A stretch of 64,000 nucleotides of DNA, from NCBI GenBank assembly GCA_022449455.1, contig JAKUPL010000016.1:1-64000 (forward strand). Reading direction: 5' to 3'. Positions 30,803 through 39,825 of the stretch are shown here, piece by piece; position 1 is the stretch's first letter, and every line of letters begins with the position of its first letter. The DNA comes from Alcanivorax sp. (lineage in GTDB: Bacteria > Pseudomonadota > Gammaproteobacteria > Pseudomonadales > Alcanivoracaceae). A program made the position numbers and the translations under genes. The notes beneath the pieces were generated by a model. That model had not been told where the DNA came from and ran no database searches. It was given only the letters and a program-made list of their open reading frames with translations.

Positions 30803-32194
30803 ATGAAGATGAATACGCCTCGCGTTTTGGTAGTGGATGACGAAGCGGACCTTCGGGAACTGCTCGTCATTACCTTGGGAAGAATGAAGCTCGACGCCAC
30901 CGCCGCGGCCTCGCTGGACGAGGGCCGGCGCCTGCTCGACGGCGGCGCCTTCGACTTGTGCCTCACCGACATGAATCTGGGCGACGGCACCGGCCTGGAA
31001 CTGATCCGCCACGCCGCCGCCCGGGCCCCGCGCATGCCGGTGGCGGTGATCACCGCCTACGGCAATATGGAAGTGGCCACCGAGGCCATGAAATTGGGCG
31101 CCTACGACTTCATCGCCAAACCGGTGGCCCTGGACCGATTGCGTCAGTTGATCGAGGACGGTCTGGGCATCAGCCGTGCCGCCGACGATGAAGAGAGCGG
31201 CCAAGGGGAAGACCGCCTGATCGGCCAGGGCCCCGCCATGCGGAGCCTGAAAGAGCAGATTCGCAAGCTGGCCCGCAGCCAGGCGCCGATCTACATCAGC
31301 GGCGAGTCCGGCAGCGGCAAGGAACGGGTGGCCCGGCTGATCCACGCCCTGGGCCCGCGCCGGGAAAAGCCGTTCGTGGCGGTCAACTGCGGCGCCATCC
31401 CCTCCGAGCTGATGGAAAGCGAGTTCTTCGGCCACCGCAAAGGCAGCTTCACCGGCGCCGTGGAGGACCGCAAGGGCCTGTTCCGCGAGGCCGACGGCGG
31501 CACCCTGTTCCTCGACGAAGTGGCCGACCTGCCCCTGCACATGCAGGTGAAGTTGCTGCGCGCCATCCAGGAGAAAACCGTGCGCCCGGTGGGCGAGTCG
31601 CGGGAGGTGGCGGTCAACCTGCGCATTCTCTGCGCCACCCACCGGGACCTGGGCGCGGAAATGACCGCCGGCCGCTTTCGCCAGGACCTCTACTACCGGC
31701 TCAATGTGATCGAGGCCCATGTGCCACCGCTGCGCGAGCGCCCCGAGGATGTACCCGCCCTGGTGGAACATGTGCTCAAGCGCCTCGGCGAGGCCTGGGA
31801 AACGTCGCCGCCGGCGGTCAGCGATGCCGCCATGGCGGCCCTTGCCGACTACGACTTCCCGGGCAATGTGCGTGAACTGGAAAACATTCTGGAGCGCGCC
31901 ATGACCCTGTGCGAGGACCGGCGCATCGAACCGGAGCACCTGCATTTGCCGGACGGCGGCGGCGCGGCGGTGGAGCAAGGGGGACCGGTGGCGGGCCGCC
32001 ACCCTCAGCTACCGCTGGAGGAGTACCTGCAGGAAATCGAGAAGCAGGAAATTCTGCGCGCCCTGGACGCCACCCACTGGAATCGCACCGCCGCCGCCAA
32101 GAAACTCGGCATGACGTTTCGCTCCCTGCGCTACCGGCTGAAAAAGCTGGAGCTGGATCAGGACGACGAAGCCGACGACGGCTCGAACGCGTAA
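30803..32194 (+). CDS. pilR: PilR, sigma-54-dependent response regulator of pilin transcription
   Basis: 463-residue NtrC-type activator. The receiver domain (1-120) has the phosphorylated D56 in LCLTDMNLGDG and K near 109. The AAA+ domain has Walker A GESGSGKERV, the sigma-54 contact motif GSFTGA (in HRKGSFTGAVED) and Walker B GGTLFLDEVADL. A C-terminal Fis-type helix-turn-helix ends the protein (NRTAAAKKLGMTFRSLRYRL). The main pilin gene pilA, its classic target, is not in this window. The last 37 bases overlap thiO on the other strand. Confidence 0.95.
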   Translation: MKMNTPRVLVVDDEADLRELLVITLGRMKLDATAAASLDEGRRLLDGGAFDLCLTDMNLGDGTGLELIRHAAARAPRMPVAVITAYGNMEVATEAMKLGAYDFIAKPVALDRLRQLIEDGLGISRAADDEESGQGEDRLIGQGPAMRSLKEQIRKLARSQAPIYISGESGSGKERVARLIHALGPRREKPFVAVNCGAIPSELMESEFFGHRKGSFTGAVEDRKGLFREADGGTLFLDEVADLPLHMQVKLLRAIQEKTVRPVGESREVAVNLRILCATHRDLGAEMTAGRFRQDLYYRLNVIEAHVPPLRERPEDVPALVEHVLKRLGEAWETSPPAVSDAAMAALADYDFPGNVRELENILERAMTLCEDRRIEPEHLHLPDGGGAAVEQGGPVAGRHPQLPLEEYLQEIEKQEILRALDATHWNRTAAAKKLGMTFRSLRYRLKKLELDQDDEADDGSNA

Positions 32195-33243
32195 TCCGCC
32201 GGGTCCAGCAAGGGGCTTTCCCCGCACATCAGCTGCGCCAGCAGCTCGGCGCTGGCCGGCGCCGACACCAGCCCATTGCGGTGATGACCCACGGCGGCGA
32301 ACACGCCCCGGGTCCCAGGCACCTCGCCCAGCCAGGGCCAGTCCCGCGCGCTGCCGGGGCGCACCCCGGCCCAGTGATGGTCCGGCCGGCGCGCCGCCAG
32401 CATCGGCAAAATCCCCGCCGCCATGGTTTCCAGCGTTCGCCGGCCTTCCGCCGTGGGCGAGGTGGAGGCATCGTCCTTGCGCAATGTGGAGCCCGCCAGC
32501 ACCGCCCCGTCGGCACGGGGAATCAGATAACCCTGCTCGGTGAGGATAGTCGACGGCACCTGGCCCGGCGCCAGTCGATACAGCAGCATTTCCCCCTTGG
32601 CGGGAAACAGCGGCACCGTTACCCCCAAAGCGTCGAGCAGATCCGGGCTCCAGGCGCCGGCGCTGATCAGCAGGGTCGAGGCCCGCCGCCGCTCGCCGTT
32701 GTCGAGCCGCACCTCTCCACCCCGCTCACCGGGCCACACCGCCGTGGCCCGGGCCTCGATCCGGGTCACGCCACGTTCCCGCAACCCGGCATGCAACGCT
32801 TTCAGCATGCGTGGATTGCGGATGTTTCCGATCTCCGGGAACCACAGCCCCTGGCCGGCGCGACCATCCGGCAGATGCGCGCTCAGGGGGGCGGCCAGGC
32901 AGCGCTGATCGTGGGCCCGCGCCCAGGCCAGGCCGCGCTCCGCCTCGGCGCCATCCGCTTCCACCCACAGCCCGCTTTCGCACAGATCCGACGGATCCAG
33001 ACCGTTGCCCGCCAGTCTTCGCACCAGCTTACGATAGCGCCGCGGGCCGTCCAGGGTGAGCCGGTTCATCGGTTCCGGATAACGCCAGTGATAGAGCGGC
33101 GACAGAATGCCACCGCCGGCCCAGGACGCCGGCGGGTGCCGCCGCGGCACGTCCAGCAGCGTCACCCGGCGCCCCCGGTCCGCCAGCTCCAGGGCGCTGA
33201 GCGAGCCGACGATGCCGCCGCCAATGATCAGGACGTCGTCCAT
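32158..33243 (-). CDS. thiO: ThiO, FAD-dependent glycine oxidase
   Basis: 361-residue DAO-family flavoenzyme that oxidises glycine to iminoglyoxylate for the thiamine thiazole ring. FAD-binding GGGIVGSLSALELA (GxGxxG) lies near the N-terminus; late motifs include GVRPGSARDWPWLG and AAVGHHRNGLVSAP. The ATG at 33243 has GGTGGA seven bases upstream and was preferred to an upstream in-frame ATG at 33273. No thiS or thiG gene is nearby. In Pseudomonas a similar gene also separates pilR and fimT. Other D-amino-acid oxidase activity is possible. Confidence 0.85.
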   Translation of the reverse strand: MDDVLIIGGGIVGSLSALELADRGRRVTLLDVPRRHPPASWAGGGILSPLYHWRYPEPMNRLTLDGPRRYRKLVRRLAGNGLDPSDLCESGLWVEADGAEAERGLAWARAHDQRCLAAPLSAHLPDGRAGQGLWFPEIGNIRNPRMLKALHAGLRERGVTRIEARATAVWPGERGGEVRLDNGERRRASTLLISAGAWSPDLLDALGVTVPLFPAKGEMLLYRLAPGQVPSTILTEQGYLIPRADGAVLAGSTLRKDDASTSPTAEGRRTLETMAAGILPMLAARRPDHHWAGVRPGSARDWPWLGEVPGTRGVFAAVGHHRNGLVSAPASAELLAQLMCGESPLLDPADYAFEPSSASSS

Positions 33244-33450
33244 CGGGGCGTCCACCGTTAGTACATCGACCATAGTGCTGTGTGGTGTTTGGCTGACAGA
33301 AAGGGAAGCAACGGTAACACAGGGCGCCCGCCGGCGGGCACGTAAACTGAAACCGGATATTGGGCAAACCGCCCTCGCCTTGCGACGGATCAAGAACCGG
33401 CAGGATGCCGACCCGGGCGCACGGCGAAGCCACAGCCGGGAGGCAACGAC

Positions 33451-33945
33451 ATGGAAGTCAAAGGATTCACGCTGGTGGAGTGTCTGACCGCCATGCTGGT
33501 GGCGGCCATTCTGGTCGGCGCCGGGCATTACATGGGCGCCGAGTGGATGCCCGCTCAGCGGGTGGTCGCCGCCAGCAACGGCGTACTGGGCTTGATGCAC
33601 CGGGCCCGGGCGGAGGCGTTTACCCGGGGGCCGCTGCTGCTTTGCGACGGCCACAGCCGTTGTGAGCGCTTCGATACCACCGACCGGCTGCTGCTGGCCA
33701 CCGACCGGGACGACGACGGCCACGTCACCGACGGCGAGGTACTGGAACGGCTGCGCCTGCCCCCCGGCACCACCCTGGAATGGCGGCGCTTCCGGGGTGA
33801 GGCGCTACGCTACGGTCGCCGTGGCAACCTCTACTACCAGAATGGCCATTTCCTGATCTGCAACCGTCGCCAGGCCCGCCGCATCGTGATGACGGTGATG
33901 GGCACCGCGCGCATCGAACCGGACGACGGCGGTCGCTGCCCGTGA
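33451..33945 (+). CDS. fimT: FimT/GspH-type pseudopilin
   Basis: 164-residue type IV pilin-like protein. The prepilin peptidase site is KG-FTLVE near residues 4-9 with a very short leader, followed by a 20-residue hydrophobic helix. The cysteine-containing C-terminal part (LLCDGHSRCERFD, then HFLICNRRQ) fits the GspH/FimT family. It lies alone between thiO and the convergent pilE, with GGGAGG seven bases before the ATG. In Pseudomonas fimT sits in the same place. A role in DNA uptake has been proposed for FimT. Confidence 0.8.
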   Translation: MEVKGFTLVECLTAMLVAAILVGAGHYMGAEWMPAQRVVAASNGVLGLMHRARAEAFTRGPLLLCDGHSRCERFDTTDRLLLATDRDDDGHVTDGEVLERLRLPPGTTLEWRRFRGEALRYGRRGNLYYQNGHFLICNRRQARRIVMTVMGTARIEPDDGGRCP

Positions 33946-33949
33946 CCGG

Positions 33950-34381
33950 TCAGCGTTTTCCCCAGGCCGGCGAGGAGCCCAGCGTACAGGTACTGCCCTT
34001 GCTGAAACAGGTACGCCCCTCGCTGTCCAGCCTCAGCTGACCGTCTCCGCTCTGCGGCCCCTTCGGCGTGGCCACCACGTTGTAGCGCTGGTTGTTGTCG
34101 GTCACGTTGACCACCACGGTGTAGTAGTCGTTGTTGGCCAGATCCGGCGCCAGGCTGCCCAGGGCGCCGCCGGCGTCCTTGTAGGAAAAACGGCGCGCCC
34201 GGTAACTCTCCAGGGACGCGGCCAAATCCATCAGCTTGCCCTGGTACTCGGAGCGGCGGGTTTCGCGCACCTGGTTGGTGTACGAGGGGTAGGCGATGGC
34301 AGCCAGAATCGCCACGATCACCACCACGATCATCAGCTCGATCAGCGTGAAGCCCCGGCTGCGTCCGCTGGCCTTTGTCAT
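33950..34381 (-). CDS. pilE: PilE, minor type IV pilin
   Basis: 143-residue pilin ending the minor-pilin operon. Prepilin site RSRG-FTLIELMIVVVIV with the methylated Phe and Glu5, followed by the hydrophobic helix and AIAYPSYTNQVRETRRSEY. A C-terminal cysteine pair (TCFSKGSTC) could form the D-loop disulfide. The ATG at 34381 overlaps the pilY1 stop (ATGA). Size and sequence fit PilE rather than a major pilin. It ends four bases from fimT on the other strand. Confidence 0.9.
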   Translation of the reverse strand: MTKASGRSRGFTLIELMIVVVIVAILAAIAYPSYTNQVRETRRSEYQGKLMDLAASLESYRARRFSYKDAGGALGSLAPDLANNDYYTVVVNVTDNNQRYNVVATPKGPQSGDGQLRLDSEGRTCFSKGSTCTLGSSPAWGKR

Positions 34382-37365
34382 TGTTCCGTCTCCTGGGCCG
34401 GCGGGAAGTATTCGTTGGCGTCGTTTTTCTTCATCGGGTACCAGCGCTGCTTGCGGAACATGGCGTACTGCAGGTCGACGCCGCCAGGGCACTCCAGACC
34501 GGTGCAGAACTGAACCTCGCCATCACCGGGGCCACCGCCACCGCCGTCACCGTCACCGCCACCGCCACTTCCTTCGAAAATGGGAATGATGCTGGGCGGA
34601 ATGGTGGAGGAATCCAGTTCCTCGCCATCCCAGCTACCGCCATCGCCGTCACCTCCGGAGACGTCGCCGTCGTTGGTGAACGAGCGCGCCTCGCCGGTGA
34701 GCAGATCCGCCCGGTAAGCGTAGGCGTTGCCGTAGCGGACCACGCAGGGATCCGCGTCCTGATCCACGTCCGAGGGTTTGTAGGTGGTGAACATGACACT
34801 GCCCTGGAAAATGGTCGGTGACGACATGACCTTTTCGCCGGACCGGCGGAACGCTACCCGCCAGCCGTCGCCGGAGCCGTCCAGGGTGGGCGGACTGGTG
34901 CCGGCCACATTGGGCAGATCACTGAGCGTAACCACATTGGCGGGCTGGCTGGTGCCGCGGAAATTATGGTCGGCGACCAGGAAGAAGCCTTCTTCGGTGG
35001 TTTCATCCAGCGGGTGGGCCCGGTAGCCGGACCCGATGGCCACATAGAGCGTTTCGCTCAGGCCGCTGCGCTGGTAGCCCACCGCCGGGGCCTCGTAGAA
35101 GCGACGGTGATCCTGGGCGCCGGTCCCACCCAGGCTGGCGAGCCGCACCACGCCCTCCACCAGATCCGAGTCGCTGTCGCCGGTGTTGTCCAGATTGATG
35201 CGGAACAGCTGGCCGCCCAGGTCACCGAAATAGAGGAAGTCGGCCAGCCCGTCCAGGTTCAGGTCCACCACCGCGATCCCCCCGGGCACGCCCCACTTCA
35301 TGTCCGACACCTGGTGGGTGGCGTTGTCCGAGCCCACCGACCACAGCAGGTCCCCGTTCATGGCATCCACCATGTACACGGCATTGCCCAGATCATCCTT
35401 GTTGGCGCGGCTGCCGGCGGTGTCGTGGTCGTCCGGGCTGTAGCCGCCACCGAATACCAGCACCGGTTTGATGGTATCGCCCACCTTCACCCGGGTCAGG
35501 GTCGGCGTGGACCAGCTCTGCCCCAGCCGGGCGAAGCCGCTGTCCGGGTCGGCGTCGTCGCTGTCGGCCATCCAACCGCCGCGGATACGCCATTCCAATC
35601 TGGGGTTATCGATGTCGGAGACGTCCAGGGCATAGTAATTGCTGCCACCCCGGCGCATGCCGCCGTAGATATACACATCGTCGGCATCACCGTTGCTCTT
35701 GGCGGTACGGTAGGCCACCCAACTGCCATCCATCCCGTACAGGCTGCGGATATTGTCCTCACTGAGCGGCGGCGAGCGCACCAGGTCATAGGCCTGCTTG
35801 AGCATCTCGTCCGGCATGAAGGCGAACTTCTCGTCACCATTGTCGGTATCAATGGCGTGCAACATGCCGCCGTTGGTGGAGACGAACACATAATTGGTCT
35901 GGTCGTCGGCATCGGTGCCGTCGCTGTCCACCTCGTAGTTCACCAGCAGCGGCACGCTGTGCATGGGGTCCGCCCACAGGGTCAGCAGCGCGGCATAGAC
36001 CTCTTCCTTGGTGTCGTAAGCCGGCACCGCGCCGTGATCGGGAATGCCGAAATCGCTTTCGTCCATATCCTCGAGGCGATCCTCGTCCAGGGTATAGGAG
36101 CCGTTGCCGTTCACGTTGCCGATTACCAGCTTGCGGTCGGAAAGCTCCGCCCGGGCACCGCCCTTGCGCACATCCGGGCCATCCGGCTCGCCGTCGGTCC
36201 AGTAGCTTTTCGAGGTCTCACGGAAATAACCGGTATCCGAATCCACCGCCCGGTTGCCGTTGGCGTCCACCACCTCGCCATCGTCCAGCCGGTAACGCTT
36301 CAGGTTGCCGGGCCAGACCGAGGTCTTCTCCGGCTTGAACATGGCATAGTAGAGCTGGTCCAGGTGCTCCAGCCGGTTGTTCTGGTTCACCGATACGCCC
36401 GGGGAAGTAATGGTCTGGGAATCCTCGGCGATCAGATTGAGAATGTCGTTGAACTCAGCGGCCAGTTCGTCGGCGTTGTCCGCCAGGCGCACCGTGTCGG
36501 TGCCGCCATTACTGGCCACGTTATTCATATTGGTGACCTGGCTTGAGCCGGCGCCCACGCCGAACGCCACCTGCCAGGTACGCACCGACCGGCCCTTGCT
36601 GTTGCGGTCATCGTCCATCAACCAGCGGGCCAGATCCGCCTGGCAGGAGTAGGAGCCGTTGCACCAGCCACCCGCCAGGTTGCGCACGCTGGAGTAATCG
36701 GAATCCTGGGTGGGGTCCCCGTCGGTCATCACGATGATGTGGTTGGTCTCGCACTGGTTGTCCATGTTCATGGGCGAGCTGTACTGCGAGGCGGTGTAGC
36801 ACTGATTGCCGTAACAGGTGATATTCACGGAGCGACGGGGATCATTCTGCAACGCTTCTCCGCGCTTGGCGTAATCGGACGGGGAAAGGCCCATCATGTA
36901 GCGGGCCATTTCCGAGTACGCCTCCATGGTGGGCGTATTGGACGTGCCCTGCAGGCCGTTGACCAGGTTCTTCACTTCCTGCCGCGCCGTGGTATCCATA
37001 TCACTGACCGGATAGAAGACATAGCCGCCGTAGCCATTGCTGTCGTAGCCGCCGTTGAACTTGCCGACACCGATACGCACGCCGTCGCTGAGGCCGTCCA
37101 CCACCTGGGTAAACGCCTGCTTCAACTGATACATCTTGGTATCGGATCGGGAACAATCCCGGCTGCCCCGGGGCCGGTCGCACATACTCCCGGAGGTATC
37201 GATCAGGAACAGCACATTGGCGGTCTGTTCGTTGGACTCGTTGCTGGCGTCGGCCTGGGCGAAATAGATTTCCGTGTCGTCCGCGTAGAGGCAGGTGGGC
37301 GCCATCAGGACGGCACCGAACAAACACAAGAAGGCCACGATTCTGTTCATGCTCCCCCCGATCAT
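34378..37365 (-). CDS. pilY1: PilY1, pilus tip adhesin
   Basis: 995-residue secreted protein that caps the pilus and promotes twitching and surface sensing. A signal peptide (ending about TCLYA at 28) is followed by a von Willebrand A domain with the MIDAS motif DTSGS at 56-60 and several cysteines. The C-terminal half is the PilY1 beta-propeller, with DLNLDGLAD near residue 700, an EF-hand-like calcium loop. A Gly/Asp-rich stretch (about 925-950) precedes the end. It is shorter than Pseudomonas PilY1, and no pilY2 follows. Start at 37365 overlaps pilX by ATGA; an ATG at 37350 is an alternative. Confidence 0.93.
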   Translation of the reverse strand: MIGGSMNRIVAFLCLFGAVLMAPTCLYADDTEIYFAQADASNESNEQTANVLFLIDTSGSMCDRPRGSRDCSRSDTKMYQLKQAFTQVVDGLSDGVRIGVGKFNGGYDSNGYGGYVFYPVSDMDTTARQEVKNLVNGLQGTSNTPTMEAYSEMARYMMGLSPSDYAKRGEALQNDPRRSVNITCYGNQCYTASQYSSPMNMDNQCETNHIIVMTDGDPTQDSDYSSVRNLAGGWCNGSYSCQADLARWLMDDDRNSKGRSVRTWQVAFGVGAGSSQVTNMNNVASNGGTDTVRLADNADELAAEFNDILNLIAEDSQTITSPGVSVNQNNRLEHLDQLYYAMFKPEKTSVWPGNLKRYRLDDGEVVDANGNRAVDSDTGYFRETSKSYWTDGEPDGPDVRKGGARAELSDRKLVIGNVNGNGSYTLDEDRLEDMDESDFGIPDHGAVPAYDTKEEVYAALLTLWADPMHSVPLLVNYEVDSDGTDADDQTNYVFVSTNGGMLHAIDTDNGDEKFAFMPDEMLKQAYDLVRSPPLSEDNIRSLYGMDGSWVAYRTAKSNGDADDVYIYGGMRRGGSNYYALDVSDIDNPRLEWRIRGGWMADSDDADPDSGFARLGQSWSTPTLTRVKVGDTIKPVLVFGGGYSPDDHDTAGSRANKDDLGNAVYMVDAMNGDLLWSVGSDNATHQVSDMKWGVPGGIAVVDLNLDGLADFLYFGDLGGQLFRINLDNTGDSDSDLVEGVVRLASLGGTGAQDHRRFYEAPAVGYQRSGLSETLYVAIGSGYRAHPLDETTEEGFFLVADHNFRGTSQPANVVTLSDLPNVAGTSPPTLDGSGDGWRVAFRRSGEKVMSSPTIFQGSVMFTTYKPSDVDQDADPCVVRYGNAYAYRADLLTGEARSFTNDGDVSGGDGDGGSWDGEELDSSTIPPSIIPIFEGSGGGGDGDGGGGGPGDGEVQFCTGLECPGGVDLQYAMFRKQRWYPMKKNDANEYFPPAQETEQ

Positions 37366-37907
37366 TCCTGACCAATGTTGTTGAAGTCCGAGGACGCCAC
37401 CATGCCGCGCTTCAGCGCCTGCTGAAGATGGTGGTCATCCACCTCGAACTGTTCGATTTCCGAGTCGCCCATGATTTCGAAGGTATAGTCGACGATCATG
37501 CTACCGGAACCGGTCATGCTGACCTGCCCGCCGGACACCGGCTGCATGCCTTTTTGCCGGGTGCGGGAACCGGCCTGAACCAGCCCTCGGGAATCCATGC
37601 GATCGTTGTTCTGGCACGCCGAGAGGCTGACGCCGGAGGCGGTCAGACAACGCTGCATCACCTGCCCATTCAAAAACGGCTGCAACTCCGCGCTGCTCAT
37701 GGTGTACAGATAACCGAAGGCGTCTTCCACGGCGGATTCCGCGCCCTCGAAGGACATGGCGTCCACCTGGGTCCCGGTGGAAATCTTGGAACTGAACATG
37801 CTGGTCTTCATGGCGGTGATGCCCATCAGGGACACGATCACCAGGATCATCAGCGCCACCAGCAGCGCCACGCCGCGCTGGCGGCGGGCGGTATCCAGGT
37901 ATTTCAT
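37362..37907 (-). CDS. pilX: PilX, minor pilin assembly protein
   Basis: 181-residue type IV pilus protein with an N-terminal RGVALLVALMILVIVSLMGI helix preceded by a short basic leader, the PilX pattern (no Glu5). Downstream AESAVEDAFGYL and paired cysteines (RCLTASGVSLSAC) follow. Start overlaps pilW by ATGA and stop overlaps pilY1 by ATGA. It should form the tip complex with FimU, PilV, PilW and PilE. Confidence 0.9.
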   Translation of the reverse strand: MKYLDTARRQRGVALLVALMILVIVSLMGITAMKTSMFSSKISTGTQVDAMSFEGAESAVEDAFGYLYTMSSAELQPFLNGQVMQRCLTASGVSLSACQNNDRMDSRGLVQAGSRTRQKGMQPVSGGQVSMTGSGSMIVDYTFEIMGDSEIEQFEVDDHHLQQALKRGMVASSDFNNIGQE

Positions 37908-38653
37908 ATCTCATTCCAGCGGTAGTTGCGGATCGCCACGGTGGTCTGGAACTGGCGGCGCAGCGTGCGACCGGCCTCCACCGTTTCCTCGTGGTCAAGC
38001 AGGTAGAAGGTCTGTTCCTGCTCGGTGCCGTCCATGCTGTTCAGGGGTTTTTCCAGCAGCATCGCCACCTTCACCGCCACCACCGGCGAGGTACCGATGT
38101 CGTCGGCGGTGACGTAACGGGCGGGGAACGCCACACTGTCCACCGTCTGGTCGATGCCGTAGAGCACCTGAAAGCTGCGCACGCCCTGCAGCAGGATCAC
38201 GTCGTCGGCGGCCAGATTGCCCCGGCATTTCAGGTTGCCGTCATCGTCCACCCAGTAGCTGTTGATGATCTCGGTGATCGCCGTCGGCGTCAGAGTCTTG
38301 CCGGTGCAGTCCGCATCGCCGTGGTAACTGATGGTGAGCCGATCGCTGCCGGCACCGCCTTCCGCCGCCACCGGCATATTGTCGAAGGCGCTGGTGACGA
38401 TGCCGGCCAGTTCGGTGGCCGCCACCTGATCGCTCATATAGCCGGTCAGCTTCAGGTCCTGGCTGATAAAGCGCATGGCCAGCTGACCCTGTTCCTGGGC
38501 CTCGCTCATCGCCTGCTGCAAGGCGAAGGTGCGCTGGTTGGTGGAGAACAGGGACACGGCGGCGGCGGTGATCAGCAGGCCGAGCACCATGGCCACCATC
38601 AATTCGATCAGGCTGAAGCCGTGCATCCCCTGGCGTTTCCCTTGCGCTTTCAT
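37904..38653 (-). CDS. pilW: PilW, minor pilin
   Basis: 249-residue minor pilin. The leader is MKAQGKRQGMHG, cleaved before FSLIELMVAMVLGLL; the body contains two cysteines flanking the middle (about DADCTGK and LKCRGN), suggesting one disulfide. The ATG at 38653 has GGAGG seven bases upstream and overlaps the pilV stop as ATGA. PilW with PilX, PilV and FimU primes pilus assembly. Confidence 0.9.
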   Translation of the reverse strand: MKAQGKRQGMHGFSLIELMVAMVLGLLITAAAVSLFSTNQRTFALQQAMSEAQEQGQLAMRFISQDLKLTGYMSDQVAATELAGIVTSAFDNMPVAAEGGAGSDRLTISYHGDADCTGKTLTPTAITEIINSYWVDDDGNLKCRGNLAADDVILLQGVRSFQVLYGIDQTVDSVAFPARYVTADDIGTSPVVAVKVAMLLEKPLNSMDGTEQEQTFYLLDHEETVEAGRTLRRQFQTTVAIRNYRWNEI

Positions 38654-39165
38654 CGCGCCACCTCCATCACCACGCACTGGCTGCCTTCATCGGCGTTGAC
38701 CTCACCGTTGCGCACGCACTCGCCGATGTCCTGTTCGCGCCAGGCCACCACCACGCATTGGGTGGGGCCGGAGGCGGCGGCACAGGGTTGCATGCGGATA
38801 CGACCGGCGGGCAGCAGCACCCCCGCCTGCCACTCCAATTGTTCGATGTCCCAGGACGCCATGTCGTCGCTGTCGCAGGCCGCGTCGAAGCAATCAGAGG
38901 GCGGCGCGTCGCCGAAGGCGGCGGTATCGCCGCTCCATTGATCCGGGTCCATGTAGGTGTCGCGGGCGGCGCCGTTGGCCAGCACCCGCTCCAGGGCGTC
39001 GCGGGCCAGGGCGGTGGCCTGGGAGCGGGTCTGGGCGGTTTCCGCGCCTTTCAGGGCGCTCAACTGCAGCCCCGCGTAGCCCAGCACGCCGATGGCGAGC
39101 ACCAGCAAGGCAACCAGGATTTCCACCATGCCCACCCCGGTTTGGTATCGCATACCCCTGTCCAT
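38650..39165 (-). CDS. pilV: PilV, minor pilin
   Basis: 171-residue minor pilin from the ATG at 39165 (GGAGG ten bases upstream). The leader ends in TGVG, and the mature helix is MVEILVALLVLAIGVLGYAGLQL, with Met at position 1 as is common for PilV. Several cysteines follow (SDCFDAACDSDD, QPCAAA, QCVVV, GECV). Another ATG at 39153 is possible. It lies 19 bases after fimU. Confidence 0.87.
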   Translation of the reverse strand: MDRGMRYQTGVGMVEILVALLVLAIGVLGYAGLQLSALKGAETAQTRSQATALARDALERVLANGAARDTYMDPDQWSGDTAAFGDAPPSDCFDAACDSDDMASWDIEQLEWQAGVLLPAGRIRMQPCAAASGPTQCVVVAWREQDIGECVRNGEVNADEGSQCVVMEVAR

Positions 39166-39184
39166 TCCCCCTGGACCTCCTTGC

Positions 39185-39670
39185 TTACCCACAGGTGATC
39201 ACCGCATTGTCGATCACGCCGAAGCGGCCGACCCGGATGCGCCGGCCACTTTCCCCGCTGCGATCATCACAGACTTCAAATTCCACTTCCGAGGCGATCA
39301 GGCCGGAGGGCAGGAATTCGATCTCGTCGTCCGCCGAGGTCACGGTGACCGTGCCGGCGGGCAGGAAACGCTGATCGCCTTCGCTATCGTCGCCGTCGTA
39401 GAACACTTCCCAGCCGTCGTTCCAGGAACTGCCCAGATGACGCAGCACCACCGGCTTGCGCCGGTTCACGGCCTGGGCGCGGGCGGTGTTGATGGCGGTG
39501 ACCAGGTCGGCGGCACTGGATCGCAGAGCGTTATTGGCGGTGACCGACTGAAACGACGGCACCGCGATGGCCAGCAGCACCGCCGCCAGACCGATCGCCA
39601 GCATCAGTTCGATGATGGTGAAGCCCCGCTGTTCAGGTAGGTCGATCACCCCGACACTCCGTTCCCGCAT
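39185..39670 (-). CDS. fimU: FimU, GspH-like minor pilin
   Basis: 161-residue minor pilin and first gene of the operon. Prepilin site EQRG-FTIIELMLAIGLAAVLLAIAVPSFQ, followed by a GspH-like domain with one conserved Trp region (SSWNDGWEVFYDGDD) and a C-terminal cysteine. A GTG at 39649 with GGAG seven bases upstream would give a shorter leader typical of pilins and may be the true start. FimU links the tip complex to the main pilin. Confidence 0.87.
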   Translation of the reverse strand: MRERSVGVIDLPEQRGFTIIELMLAIGLAAVLLAIAVPSFQSVTANNALRSSAADLVTAINTARAQAVNRRKPVVLRHLGSSWNDGWEVFYDGDDSEGDQRFLPAGTVTVTSADDEIEFLPSGLIASEVEFEVCDDRSGESGRRIRVGRFGVIDNAVITCG

Positions 39671-39825
39671 TATGGTGATGACACTGTATCAATTGTAAAA
39701 CCGCGGGCAACGGGACTTGGACGAGCGGTGCGTTCACCGCTCCGAGCGGCGGAAACCGTGAGCGTAAGGTGATCCAGTTCATGGTTTGGGGCGGATTTCC
39801 CCGAGGGTGGGACGCCCCGGGGGCC
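39671..39825. other. Spacer between ispH and fimU
   Basis: 155 bases without a gene. It holds a perfect 8-bp hairpin GAGCGGTG/CACCGCTC with loop CGTT near 39723-39742. I saw no strong T-tailed terminator for ispH and no convincing sigma-70 or sigma-54 promoter for the minor-pilin operon, although one must lie here if fimU is not read through from ispH. Confidence 0.4.
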
